The position numbers and the translations under genes are program-made. Below the pieces are notes generated by a model that saw only the letters and a list, made by a program, of their open reading frames with translations, was not told the origin of the DNA and made no database searches. Of a DNA stretch of 64,000 nt, positions 44,874-53,943 are shown piece after piece. This stretch comes from an uncultured Lentisphaeria bacterium (GTDB lineage: Bacteria; Verrucomicrobiota; Lentisphaeria; Victivallales; Victivallaceae): contig CASFVA010000007.1 of the NCBI GenBank assembly GCA_949298075.1, positions 1-64,000 of the forward strand, written 5' to 3'. Numbering within the stretch: the stretch's first letter is position 1; each line of letters starts with the position of its first letter.

Positions 44874-46226
44874 TTAGAGCTTTTCCACGGCGTCGTTCAG
44901 TACCCGGCGGACCAGCCGGACAATCGGAAAATCCGGCAGCCCGGCGAGGCGTTCCGCACCGGCCCGGAGCCGGGATGCGTCCGCGCCGGGGATGAAGTGG
45001 TCGTTGAGAATGGCCGCGATTTCCGCATAGACGGTATCCGGAACCGTCAGCAGCGGCGGCGGTTCCGGCGGATCCGGTTCCGGGGCCGCCGCCGCATAGT
45101 CGGCCGCGCTCCGGCCGGCGATCCGGCCGAACACCAGCACTTCCAGTCCGGCGTTGCCGCCGATCCGGTCGCGACCATGCACCCCGCCGGCGGCCTCACC
45201 GGCGGCGAACAGCCCGGGAACGGAGGTCGCTCCGCCGGCGTCAATGCGAATTCCCCCTAACGTGGTATGGGCTCCGGGACGGACTTCGAACTTCAGCTCC
45301 CGAAACGACGGTGTCAGTTTCCGGAACCGGCGGTAATACCCCGGATACCGTTCCGCGAAAACGGATTCGTCCAGCTGTGACAGATCGTAGCAGATGCCGC
45401 CGTGCGGCAGGGCCCGTCCGGCATTGATGGCGTGCTGAATCAGTTCCGCCAGCCGCCGCTTGGGCGGCACCGGTTCCCCGGGATCGAGCAGGGAAACGCC
45501 GTGGCGGTCGAGCAGGCGCGCCCCTTCATGCAGCAGGGTCGTGATGACGGGGAAACCGGACAGCGACTCCGGATGGACAGTGACGGTCGGTTCAAACTGT
45601 ACCAGTCCGGGATCGCGCAGCTCGGCCCCGGCTCCGATCGCCAGCAGCAGGGCGTCTCCGCGCAGTTGCTTGCTCCACGAGCTGAATTTCCAAAGTCCGG
45701 CGAAGCCACCGCCGGCGAGAATGACCGCCCGGGTCCGGAGAGTTGAACCATCCGCGAATTGCGCTCCGGCGATCCGTCCCCCTGAGGTCAGCAGCCGCAC
45801 TACCCGGCGCGGTTCGACCGGAGCGGCCAGACACCGCATGGCCTGAAGTCCGGTGGAGGTGCCGGAGTGCACCACTCTCGGAAAACTGGAGCCGACCGCG
45901 TGCCGTGTGTCGTAGCTGCCGTCGGCCTTCCGGTCGAATGCCACGCCGAGGGTTTCGAGGCGGCGCAGTTCCGGCCGGGCGTGAATCGCGAGCGCGTGGA
46001 CCAGTTCCGGATCGGCGGCGCCGCCGCCGGAGCGCAGCGTGTCGCGCTCCAGCGCTTCGGGCGAATCGCCGGGAGCGACCGGGACCGAGAAACCCATGAT
46101 CTCCGGACTGGCCGCGCCGCCGGCATCGACAATCCGCACCCGCAGGTCCGGAGCACATTCCCGCAGTTCGGCCGCGGCACTCAGCCCGGTCAGCCCGGCG
46201 CCGACGATCAGCACGTCGGTGGACAT
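44874..46226 (-). CDS. FAD-dependent oxidoreductase (fumarate reductase/L-aspartate oxidase family)
   Basis: A 450-residue flavoprotein. The N-terminal DVLIVGAGLTGLSAAAEL binds FAD; HTTLGGIRID and GLFAAGEAAGGVHGRDRIGGNAGLE are the FrdA/NadB-type catalytic and FAD segments. It is shorter than fumarate reductase and lacks its C-terminal helical domain in full. It begins seven bases after the dehydratase stop. In this operon it may oxidise or reduce an intermediate of sugar-acid breakdown; no substrate is proposed. Confidence 0.85.
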   Translation of the reverse strand: MSTDVLIVGAGLTGLSAAAELRECAPDLRVRIVDAGGAASPEIMGFSVPVAPGDSPEALERDTLRSGGGAADPELVHALAIHARPELRRLETLGVAFDRKADGSYDTRHAVGSSFPRVVHSGTSTGLQAMRCLAAPVEPRRVVRLLTSGGRIAGAQFADGSTLRTRAVILAGGGFAGLWKFSSWSKQLRGDALLLAIGAGAELRDPGLVQFEPTVTVHPESLSGFPVITTLLHEGARLLDRHGVSLLDPGEPVPPKRRLAELIQHAINAGRALPHGGICYDLSQLDESVFAERYPGYYRRFRKLTPSFRELKFEVRPGAHTTLGGIRIDAGGATSVPGLFAAGEAAGGVHGRDRIGGNAGLEVLVFGRIAGRSAADYAAAAPEPDPPEPPPLLTVPDTVYAEIAAILNDHFIPGADASRLRAGAERLAGLPDFPIVRLVRRVLNDAVEKL

Positions 46227-46232
46227 GGCCGC

Positions 46233-47894
46233 CTACTCCCAGATCGCGCCGTTGGCCAGCGAGCCGACGTTGCGGCAGAAAATCCGCAGAAACGGCGGAA
46301 TTCCCTCCGGATTAAACTTCCACTGCCAGTTTTTGCGCCGCTCGGCCAATTCCTGCTCCGGCACCGCCAGATCGAGGCGCCGGGCATCGAGGTCGATATC
46401 AATGCGGTCGCCGTCGCGCACCAGGGCCAGGGGACCGCCCAGCGCTGCCTCCGGCGACAGATAGCCGATGGCCAGTCCGCTGGAGCCGCCGGAAAAGCGT
46501 CCGTCAGTCACAATGGCCACATCGTGCGCCAGGTTGCGTCCCTTGAGTTCCTTCTGGAAAACGTAGGCGGTCGTGCCGAACGCCCCCTTGGGGCCGAGGT
46601 AACGCAGCACCGCGACGTCTCCGGCGACGATCCGTCCGGCGTTCAGGGCGTCGAGAGCGGCTTCAAGCGAATCGAAACACTTCGCCTTTCCGGAAAAACG
46701 CCGCATGGTTTCATCGCACGCCCCGGATTTGATGATCGCGCCGTCCGGCGCGAGCGAGCCGTAAAGTACGCTGAGCGCTCCTTCGACAGTCACCGGGCGG
46801 TCGAGCGTGCGGATGATTTCGGTGTCGTAGATTTCGGCATCACGGCAGTTTTCCTCCAGGGTGCGGCCGGTGACGGTCAGCGCGCCGCCATGCAGTTTCG
46901 GCATGAGGTTTTTCAGCACCGCCCGCGAACCGCCCGCCCGGTCGATGTCCTGCAGATGCCACGGACCGCTCGGGGAGGCGGCCACAATCTGCGGAACCTC
47001 CCGTGACGCCCGGTCGAAGACCGCCCACCATTTGCCGTGCAGTCCGGCTTCATTGGCGATGGCGGGCAGATGCATGAAAAGATTAGTCGAACCGGCCATG
47101 GCCATGGTCATGGCGATGGCGTTTTCCACGCTGTCGCGGGTGATGATCCGGCGGGCGGTGATGCCGCGACGCAGCAACTCCATGACCTGGAGTCCGGCCC
47201 GGTACGCGCACTGCAGCAGTTCCGGACTCATTGCGGACATGCCGCCGTTGCCCGGCAGCGTCATGCCCAGCGCCTCGGCCGCAAGGCACATGCTGTTGGC
47301 GGTGGTCATCACGCCGCAGGCTCCGCAGCTGGCGTACATGCAGGAGACTTCCCGTTCCGCCTGTCTGCGGTCGTATTCGCCGCTCATGACACGTCCGACG
47401 TGATCGGTCAGTTCGATGTAGTTCGCGCTGCGGCCGTCAACAAAAGTCATCGGCATGTAGCCGCCGGTCACCATGACGGTCGGAATGTCAAGCCGGGCCG
47501 CGGCCATGAGGTGTCCCGGCACGATGGAGTCGCAGGTTGAGAGCAGCACCATGGCGTCAAACATGTTGCCTTCGACGATGAGTTCGACCTCGTCGGCGAT
47601 GAGGTTGCGGCTGGGCAGCTCGATGTAGCGCGGATTCTTGAGCACCATGCCGTCGCAGATGCCGCTGGTCATGACTTCGAACGGCAGACCGCCGGCTTCC
47701 CGGACGCCCTGTTTGACCCGCTCGGCGAGCGCCCGCAGATGGACGTGCCCGGGGTTGTATTCGTTCCAGGAGTTGACCACCGCCACGATCGGCCGCCGGA
47801 ACTCCTCCTCGGTATAGCCCATGCCGCGAACCAGTCCCCGGCGGCATTCGCGCGCCACCCCGTATTCACTGTCACTGCGCTCATTGATTTTCAT
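46233..47894 (-). CDS. IlvD/Edd-family dehydratase
   Basis: A 553-residue iron-sulfur dehydratase. STCDSIVPGHLMAA and CGACGVMTTANSM carry expected cluster cysteines; the early NEYNPGHVHL has Gly-His where pentonate dehydratases have a cysteine, so it belongs to the PGH subtype. KGAFGT and GRFSGGSSGLAIGYLSPEA are family C-terminal motifs. AAGGAGG precedes ATG at 47894. Neighbours (SDR, flavoprotein, glycosidase) point to a sugar-acid dehydratase rather than branched-chain amino acid synthesis. Confidence 0.9.
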   Translation of the reverse strand: MKINERSDSEYGVARECRRGLVRGMGYTEEEFRRPIVAVVNSWNEYNPGHVHLRALAERVKQGVREAGGLPFEVMTSGICDGMVLKNPRYIELPSRNLIADEVELIVEGNMFDAMVLLSTCDSIVPGHLMAAARLDIPTVMVTGGYMPMTFVDGRSANYIELTDHVGRVMSGEYDRRQAEREVSCMYASCGACGVMTTANSMCLAAEALGMTLPGNGGMSAMSPELLQCAYRAGLQVMELLRRGITARRIITRDSVENAIAMTMAMAGSTNLFMHLPAIANEAGLHGKWWAVFDRASREVPQIVAASPSGPWHLQDIDRAGGSRAVLKNLMPKLHGGALTVTGRTLEENCRDAEIYDTEIIRTLDRPVTVEGALSVLYGSLAPDGAIIKSGACDETMRRFSGKAKCFDSLEAALDALNAGRIVAGDVAVLRYLGPKGAFGTTAYVFQKELKGRNLAHDVAIVTDGRFSGGSSGLAIGYLSPEAALGGPLALVRDGDRIDIDLDARRLDLAVPEQELAERRKNWQWKFNPEGIPPFLRIFCRNVGSLANGAIWE

Positions 47895-47924
47895 GCTGGT
47901 ATCCTCCTTGGCCTGGTTGCAGTT

Positions 47925-49646
47925 TTAAACCCGGATGAACGACAATCCGCCAATCCGGTGCCCGTCACATTCGACCTGGTCGGCGTTGAAGTTGAAAATG
48001 AGTACCGATCCGTCGGCGTAGACCACTTTGAAGACGCCGGGAGCGGCTTCTTCGAAATCATCCATGAATTCAAATTGCAGATCGCTGATGGTCCGGAACC
48101 GCTCGTAGTCGGCCTTGATGCGGCCGACATCCGCCGCAAGCTGTTCCGGCGTCGTGAATCCGAGATCTTCTTCGCCCATCCAGTTGGTGCCCGAGGAAAG
48201 AAACTTGGCGTAAAAGTAAGACAGCGGCCGGCCGCCCCACGCCAGATTCAGCAGGGCCAGGCGTCGGTCGGATTTGATTGCAGCGTTCACCGAGTCGCAG
48301 CAGACGTTGTAGTGGACAATCCCGTGATAGACCAGGTGCCAGAACGGAATGTGCCGGTCGATCAGCGGCCGCGGCCGTTCGCCCTGAAGATGGAAGATCG
48401 TGTACAGCACATAGTCCAGGTCGCCGATGCAGAAGTCCAGTGAACCCTCCGAACCGCTGGCTCCGACGGTTTCGCGGGCGAGTGCGAGGGTCCGGCCGCG
48501 CCAGTAAGCCGACTCCCGGCGGCTCAGCGGATGGCGCGGATCATAGCACTTTTCCGGTTCCAGAATGCTCATGACGTCAAGGTAGTGAGTTCCGTAAAAT
48601 CCGAGCCGGCGCATGGCCGCCATGTCCTCGGCGGCGTATTGCCTGTGCGCCATTTCAGGACACAGGAAACGGGACTTCCCGCCGCCCCAGTCGCCGCCCA
48701 GCATGATGGAGCCGTCCCGCTGGCGCAGACAGTTGTCGGCGTTCCAACGTTTGGCGATCGTGTAGGAGTCGAGCAGATTGGTGTGGGCGCAGATCAGATA
48801 GCCGTAGTTCCGGGCCTTGCGGATGACTTTTTCAAGCGCGGCTTCGCCGCCGAGCAGCGGTTCGACCGGGAAGAGGTCCGGGAAACGGCCGTCGTGCCCG
48901 GACTTGTTCCAGCCGACCAGGCAGAATTCCGCATGCTCAATTCCCTGCCGGTGAAACTCATCGATGATTGCCTCACACTGCCGGAAGGTGATTGCAACGT
49001 GAATCGGCGGTTCAGTTGCCTCCGTCTGGTCCGGAACCGGTGATGGCACCGGCTTCCAGGCCAGGCGGATCCGGACCTCGGGACCGAGTGCCGCTTCGCC
49101 TGCCGCCGGAAACGTGCGGCGGCGGTCACGCAGCGGCGAGCAGGCGCCGCGATCGAGCTGATACTGCCGGTAGCGCCGGGCCGCTCCCTGCCAGCAGGCG
49201 TCCCGTCCGGAGAGTTCAAAGAATTTCACTTCGATATCCTCGTCGGCGGCATCGCCGTCCAGAATGAAGCGGGGATAAAGGTAATAGATGCCGTCGCGGA
49301 CTCCGGCGATCAGGACGTAGTCCAGCGGCATGCCGGTGACGACGGCGAGGGTGGCGCGGTCGCCGTATTGCCGGAAATAAAGCGGCATATCGCTGCATTC
49401 AAATTCGCACTCCTGATTTTCCCGCCGGAAAAAGCGGATTTCGCCGGCGTGGCCGTTGCGTTCGACGCTCGGTACGACAAAGCATCCCGGAGTGCCGGCG
49501 GCGGTATTGAAGAAATCCGGCAGAAAATCGATGAAATTGACGGCCTCCGGCAGGTCGCGTTTCGCCAGCAGCGCTGAATTGCCGGTCATGGTTACCGGCA
49601 GGTTGCGCACCGTGCCGTCACAGAGGGTGAGCCGGGCAGTGTACAT
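47925..49646 (-). CDS. TIM-barrel glycosidase-like protein (DUF5696-like)
   Basis: A 573-residue protein with no signal peptide. The N-terminal part is beta-rich; the middle (about 215-430) looks like a TIM barrel with AEFCLVGWNKSGHDGRFPDLFPV, SYTIAKRWN, GTHYLDVMSIL and DFCIGDLDYVL, resembling DUF5696 proteins related to endo-alpha-N-acetylgalactosaminidases. The C-terminus is beta-rich. Catalytic residues are not assigned. Second gene of the SDR operon, so it probably releases the sugar that the dehydrogenase then oxidises. Confidence 0.55.
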   Translation of the reverse strand: MYTARLTLCDGTVRNLPVTMTGNSALLAKRDLPEAVNFIDFLPDFFNTAAGTPGCFVVPSVERNGHAGEIRFFRRENQECEFECSDMPLYFRQYGDRATLAVVTGMPLDYVLIAGVRDGIYYLYPRFILDGDAADEDIEVKFFELSGRDACWQGAARRYRQYQLDRGACSPLRDRRRTFPAAGEAALGPEVRIRLAWKPVPSPVPDQTEATEPPIHVAITFRQCEAIIDEFHRQGIEHAEFCLVGWNKSGHDGRFPDLFPVEPLLGGEAALEKVIRKARNYGYLICAHTNLLDSYTIAKRWNADNCLRQRDGSIMLGGDWGGGKSRFLCPEMAHRQYAAEDMAAMRRLGFYGTHYLDVMSILEPEKCYDPRHPLSRRESAYWRGRTLALARETVGASGSEGSLDFCIGDLDYVLYTIFHLQGERPRPLIDRHIPFWHLVYHGIVHYNVCCDSVNAAIKSDRRLALLNLAWGGRPLSYFYAKFLSSGTNWMGEEDLGFTTPEQLAADVGRIKADYERFRTISDLQFEFMDDFEEAAPGVFKVVYADGSVLIFNFNADQVECDGHRIGGLSFIRV

Positions 49647-49669
49647 GGTGGAGGATTCCTTTGTTTTGA

Positions 49670-50458
49670 TTAAATCATGGCATCAATGGCACCATCAATG
49701 GACTGGCCGCCGTCAATTACGAAAGTTTGTCCGGTGATGAAGGCGGATTTCTCATCGTCGGCGAGGAACAGCATCATCGGGGTGATGTCCGCGACTTCCC
49801 CGAGCCGGCCGAGCGGAATTTTCCGCTTGAAGGCGGCCAGCTCCGCCGCGGTGTAGCGGGCGGAAATTTTGGTCATGACAAAGCCGGGCGCGATGGCATT
49901 GACGTTGATGCCGTACCTGGCCACCTCAACCGCAAGCGCCCGGGTGAACATGTTGAGTCCGGCCTTGCCCGGCGAGTAGGGCAGCATTTTGCGCCGCACC
50001 CAGGTGACCAGCGAATGGATGGAGCTCACGTTGATGATTTTGCCCCGGACGCCGTGCTCAATCATGTGCCGCACCGCAATGCGCGAGGTGTAGGCGGCGG
50101 CATTCAGGTTGAGATCGATCTGGCGGTTCCAGTAGTCCACCGGCATGTCGATGAAACCGCCCTCCGGAATTTTCAACGCTCCGCCGGCGTTGTTGACGAG
50201 CACGTCAATGCCGCCGAATTCCGCAATGAAGTTCCGGACCAGCTCCTCGCTCTGGTCCGGATCACTGACGTCGGCCTGATAGACCGCCGTCCGTTGGCCG
50301 AGGCGGCGGATTCCGGCTGCGACGGCCTCGGCTCCTTCCGGGTTTTTGCAGAAGTTGATGCCGACCTCGCAGCCTTCGGCCGCGAACGCCAGCGCCGTGG
50401 CCGCGCCGATGCCATGGGATGAACCGGTTATCAGCACCCGTTTGCCTGTTACTGCCAT
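49670..50458 (-). CDS. Short-chain dehydrogenase/reductase
   Basis: A 262-residue classical SDR. TGSSHGIG (11-18) binds NAD(P), NNAG is at 89-92, and Ser145/146, Tyr161 and Lys165 (YSPGK) form the catalytic set. It is the first gene of a four-gene leftward operon and follows a promoter with a TATATCA-type operator. It could oxidise a sugar to a lactone (glucose-dehydrogenase-like) or act as a ketoreductase. Confidence 0.92.
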   Translation of the reverse strand: MAVTGKRVLITGSSHGIGAATALAFAAEGCEVGINFCKNPEGAEAVAAGIRRLGQRTAVYQADVSDPDQSEELVRNFIAEFGGIDVLVNNAGGALKIPEGGFIDMPVDYWNRQIDLNLNAAAYTSRIAVRHMIEHGVRGKIINVSSIHSLVTWVRRKMLPYSPGKAGLNMFTRALAVEVARYGINVNAIAPGFVMTKISARYTAAELAAFKRKIPLGRLGEVADITPMMLFLADDEKSAFITGQTFVIDGGQSIDGAIDAMI

Positions 50459-50484
50459 TTGACTGTGTCCTTTGGTGATTTAAT

Positions 50485-50502
50485 TATATCAACGATGATA
50501 TA
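50485..50502. promoter_or_regulatory. Operator TATATCA-N4-TGATATA upstream of the SDR operon
   Basis: Two perfect 7-bp arms (8 bp if the flanking T/A is counted) at the transcription start just after the -10. The same sequence occurs at 58008-58025. Confidence 0.75.
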
Positions 50503-50530
50503 AATATACGGCATAAAAAACGATAGTCAA
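50503..50530 (-). promoter_or_regulatory. Promoter of the SDR operon
   Basis: Minus-strand TTGACT (50525-50530), 16-base spacer, TATATT (50503-50508). An AAAAAACGG element abuts the -35. Confidence 0.75.
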
Positions 50531-50547
50531 CCGTTTTTTCGGAAAAA

Positions 50548-51687
50548 TCAGAAAAATTTCTCAAATGCGAGCCGGGCCGCTCCGATGGCGGATTGAAATT
50601 CACCGAGAGCGGTGATGTCGATGAAACATTTGCACCGCTCCGGCGGCAGGATGTCACCGAGTTTGCTGAGCGTGGCGTTGAACAGAGCGCCGCCGGTCCG
50701 GCTCTGGCCGCCGGAAAAAATCAGCGCTTCGGGGGAATAAAGCTGAATCATCATGGCGGCGCCGGCCGCGTTGTATTCGGCGGCCCGGTTGATGATCGCC
50801 AGCGCATCGGGATCGCCCTGAGCTGCGGCCCGGTCGAGTTCGGGAGCGCCGTGCAGTTCCGGGCGGTCGGGAAGGGACTCCATGGCCACCTGCCGGAGAT
50901 TGCGGGCACCGCTGTAAGCCTCGAGGCAGCCGCGGAATCCGCAGGTGCATCGCCTGAGGTTGCCCGGGATCAGCGTGTGACCAATGTAGCCGACCGGTCG
51001 CCGTGGATGGCTGATCAGAAGCAGGTGATTGGCAATGACCCCCGAGCCGATGCCGACACCCAGGCCGATGGTGACCAGGTTGCCGCAGCCGGCGCGGCGG
51101 CCGAAGTGGTATTCGGCGCAGACGGCTGCCACCTGGGTGGTGACGGCGTAGGCGGGGGTGCCGAGCCGTCTGACGAGTTCCGCCACCGGCAGGTGGGCTC
51201 CCTGTTTCAGCCCCCAGTTGCCGCCGGAAACGATGATGTTTGCTTCGGAATCCACGATTCCGGAGACGGCGATTCCGGTTCCGAGCAGCCGGTCCGGCGG
51301 CAGTCCTGATTCCGCCAGCGCGGTCTGGAAAAGTCCGGTCACCCAGTTGAAGAAACGCTCTTCGGAAGTGAAAGGCTCCGTCGGCCGGATGAAACGGCTG
51401 CGGATTTTGAAATTGAGATCGCAGAATATGATCCTGGTACTCTCCGCCCCGATGTCCATTCCAGCCCAGAACCCGGCGTCGGCATTGACCGTCAGCGGTA
51501 CGCTGGGGCGGCCCGGGGTGGTGGTTCTGCCCTGGCGGGCCAGCAGCAGTCGGCGGTCCACCAGATCATTGACCACTTTGCACATCGTTCCCCAGGCGAG
51601 GCCGGTGGCGGCGGCGATGGTTTTTTTCGAGGCCTCGCCGTTGCCGCGGCGCACCGCGTCAAGAACTTTTACCGCGTTGGACGGCAT
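50548..51687 (-). CDS. ROK-family transcription regulator
   Basis: A 379-residue regulator: N-terminal winged helix (KKTIAAATGLAWGTMCKVVNDLVD), then a ROK sugar-kinase-like domain with the zinc motif CTCGFRGCLEAYSG and the DIGAESTRI phosphate loop. It sits directly upstream of the SDR operon and has its own promoter containing a TATATCA half-site. It is the best candidate for the protein that binds the TATATCA palindromes; the ligand should be a sugar or sugar phosphate. Confidence 0.9.
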   Translation of the reverse strand: MPSNAVKVLDAVRRGNGEASKKTIAAATGLAWGTMCKVVNDLVDRRLLLARQGRTTTPGRPSVPLTVNADAGFWAGMDIGAESTRIIFCDLNFKIRSRFIRPTEPFTSEERFFNWVTGLFQTALAESGLPPDRLLGTGIAVSGIVDSEANIIVSGGNWGLKQGAHLPVAELVRRLGTPAYAVTTQVAAVCAEYHFGRRAGCGNLVTIGLGVGIGSGVIANHLLLISHPRRPVGYIGHTLIPGNLRRCTCGFRGCLEAYSGARNLRQVAMESLPDRPELHGAPELDRAAAQGDPDALAIINRAAEYNAAGAAMMIQLYSPEALIFSGGQSRTGGALFNATLSKLGDILPPERCKCFIDITALGEFQSAIGAARLAFEKFF

Positions 51688-51747
51688 GAAGTTTTCCCTT
51701 TGATTGTCCGGCTGCCGGCTGGGACAGTTCCGGTGTTTTTTCCCAGT

Positions 51748-51775
51748 AATATATCATGATTGCCGATTTCTTCAA
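51748..51775 (-). promoter_or_regulatory. Promoter of the ROK regulator gene
   Basis: Minus-strand TTGAAG (51770-51775), 16-base spacer, TATATT (51748-51753). A TATATCA heptamer (51750-51756) overlaps the -10. Confidence 0.6.
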
Positions 51776-51815
51776 GGCGGAATGCCGGGCAGAGGGGAGG
51801 AAAACAATCCCGGGA

Positions 51816-52793
51816 TCAGACCGGCAGGCCGAGCCGGCCGAGATTCTGCCGCAGACGAAGCAGCGCGTCGGCATATTCCGTCCGGATCACGCCGGTCCGG
51901 TCCGGCGGCACGTTCAGCAGCAGATTGGCTCCCCTGGACCGCGTCACCAGATACATGCCGAGCAGTTCAGCGTCGCTGCGCGGGGGATCGTTTTCCGTGA
52001 AAAACCATTCCATTCCGATGGTGTCGCTGACTTCAGCCGGCAGATAATAACGGCGGTTTTCGATATCCCGCCACTTGATCTGACCGGCGCTGCGGGGCAG
52101 CCCCCGTTCGACCGCCATGATGTCGGCGGGAAAGGCCAGCTCATAGGGGTAGTGTTCGCCGTCCCCGAAACTGTTGTTCATCATGACCACCGCCTCCGGA
52201 GCCAGCCGTCCGGCCAGGTCGTAGAGCCGGTGCCGGAAATGCCGGGGCAGAATGGATGGGATGTCGATCCAGATTTCCCCCCAGCCGGAGTAATCGGTCA
52301 GCAGCTCCGCGACCTGACGGTATTCGAAATCCAGATATTCTCCTGTCAGGTAGGCTTTCCGGTGGGGGTGTTCCACCGGTACGGCGTCGCTCGGGGTGAC
52401 GGAACCGAACCGGTGATGGTTGTCCCATGAACAGTAATAAAAACCGGGCATCAGACCGAGACGGCCGCATTCATTGAGAAAAATCTCCACCACGTCGGCC
52501 GGACAGCCGCTGTTGCCGACGTGGTAGTCCGTATACCGGCTGGGCCACAGGCAGAATCCCGAAACGTGCTTGGCGGTCAGCACTGCGTATTTCATGCCGG
52601 CGCGGGAGGCGGTTTCCAGCCATTGCCGAACGGACAGCCGATCCGGAGCATACAGCGTCGGCGGCGCCTGGCCGTCGGAGAGTTCCGCTCCGTCGAAGGT
52701 GCTCATGCCGAAGTGGATGAACATGCCGTAGCCAAGTTTTTCCCAGGCCTGAAGTTTCTCCAGACTCAGGCGCTGGTCTCCCTGGTGGTTCAT
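51816..52793 (-). CDS. GH29 alpha-L-fucosidase
   Basis: A 325-residue catalytic domain of family 29. IHFGMSTF (26-33), the KHVSGFCLW segment (75-83) and GEIWIDIP (172-179) are signature motifs; Asp177 is the expected nucleophile. The usual C-terminal beta-sandwich is missing, and no signal peptide is present, so it acts on imported fucosides. AGGAG lies upstream. It follows the URO-D-like gene by 79 bases. FucI at 28 kb would take the released fucose. Confidence 0.88.
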   Translation of the reverse strand: MNHQGDQRLSLEKLQAWEKLGYGMFIHFGMSTFDGAELSDGQAPPTLYAPDRLSVRQWLETASRAGMKYAVLTAKHVSGFCLWPSRYTDYHVGNSGCPADVVEIFLNECGRLGLMPGFYYCSWDNHHRFGSVTPSDAVPVEHPHRKAYLTGEYLDFEYRQVAELLTDYSGWGEIWIDIPSILPRHFRHRLYDLAGRLAPEAVVMMNNSFGDGEHYPYELAFPADIMAVERGLPRSAGQIKWRDIENRRYYLPAEVSDTIGMEWFFTENDPPRSDAELLGMYLVTRSRGANLLLNVPPDRTGVIRTEYADALLRLRQNLGRLGLPV

Positions 52794-52872
52794 ATGTCAG
52801 TTTAAACTCCTGAAGTTTTAAAGTTCAATTTTACCGGCGGGGGCCGCGGTGGAACCGGGAGCCGCTTCCGGT

Positions 52873-53865
52873 TCAGGCCGGCTCGTGGAACACGGTCAGA
52901 TTTTCCAGCGGCGTATCCGGCGTGATTTCGCAGCCGCCGGAAAGGATCAGACGGCCGGGGGCCTGGGCCAGAACCGTGCGGACGGCGGCGGCGATGTCGG
53001 TGCGGCTGCCGTTCTGCAGCACAGTGACCGGGTCGAGGTTGCCGCAGAAGAACTGGTGCGGCGCCAGCAGACGGACAAATGGCGACATGTCGCGCACTCC
53101 GTGATCAATGTCGATGATGTCGGCTCCAGTTGCGATCATGAGCGGAATAATGGCTGTGGTGTTGCCGCAGATGTGCAGCTTGGCCAGCGCTCCGCGGGCG
53201 TGAATGCGGTCGACCAGCCGCTTTTCCCCGGGCCAGGCGAAGTCCCGGTAAAGCTCAGCGCCGATTTGGGAACAGGCCGCGTCCCCGATGCCGATGCAGT
53301 CGGCGCCGGCGTCAAGCTGGGCGTCGATGAAACGTTCGGCCGTTGCGGTGATGTTTTCCAGCGCAGCGTGCATCCGGTCGGGAAAATCGTAGAAATCCAG
53401 GAAGGCGTTGCCGATGCCGCGCAGGTCGCAGTATTCGGCGACAGGACCCTCCACCCAGCCGGTGATCAGATATTCTCCGGCACAGGTGCGGCGGTATTCC
53501 CGGATTTGTTCAAGCCGGCCGGCGGTACGGCGGTTATCCGGCAGCCGCGGTTCGGGGAGGCGCTCCAGATCCCCGATTTCCGGGCAGAGGATCACTTCAT
53601 TGAGCGGCAGATCGTTTTCGACGTACTCAATCTCGGCTCCGTAGGCGTCCAGTTCGCAGTAGGGGTCGCTCATGGTGTTGACCCAGCAGGAACCTACCCG
53701 TCCGGCCAGGGCGGTATTCGCCGCGCAGTGGGCCCGGGGGTCCAGCACGAAGTCGCGGTACCGGAGCCCTGCGAAGCCGGCGCAGTAGCGCATGAAAATC
53801 GGCATGAAGGGAACCCGGTCGCTTTCGCGGTTCATGAAGGCGAGGAGCTGCTGTTTCAAAGTCAT
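52873..53865 (-). CDS. Uroporphyrinogen decarboxylase-family protein
   Basis: A 330-residue protein with the URO-D/MtaA/CmuA TIM-barrel fold: VPFMPIFMRYCAGFAG, AGADCIGIGDAACSQIG, KLHICGNTTAIIPL and FCGNLDPVTVLQ. The HICGN segment with a cysteine resembles corrinoid methyltransferases rather than true HemE. Many PVC genomes carry such proteins next to glycosidase genes with no known role. Here it lies between a double-SIS protein and a fucosidase. Confidence 0.85.
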   Translation of the reverse strand: MTLKQQLLAFMNRESDRVPFMPIFMRYCAGFAGLRYRDFVLDPRAHCAANTALAGRVGSCWVNTMSDPYCELDAYGAEIEYVENDLPLNEVILCPEIGDLERLPEPRLPDNRRTAGRLEQIREYRRTCAGEYLITGWVEGPVAEYCDLRGIGNAFLDFYDFPDRMHAALENITATAERFIDAQLDAGADCIGIGDAACSQIGAELYRDFAWPGEKRLVDRIHARGALAKLHICGNTTAIIPLMIATGADIIDIDHGVRDMSPFVRLLAPHQFFCGNLDPVTVLQNGSRTDIAAAVRTVLAQAPGRLILSGGCEITPDTPLENLTVFHEPA

Positions 53866-53943
53866 GGTGTCATGATGCTTTCAGTCGCGTTTTCCAGCCG
53901 TCCCGTTCTGATCCGGGGCGGTAATGTGCACGGTTCCGTACCG

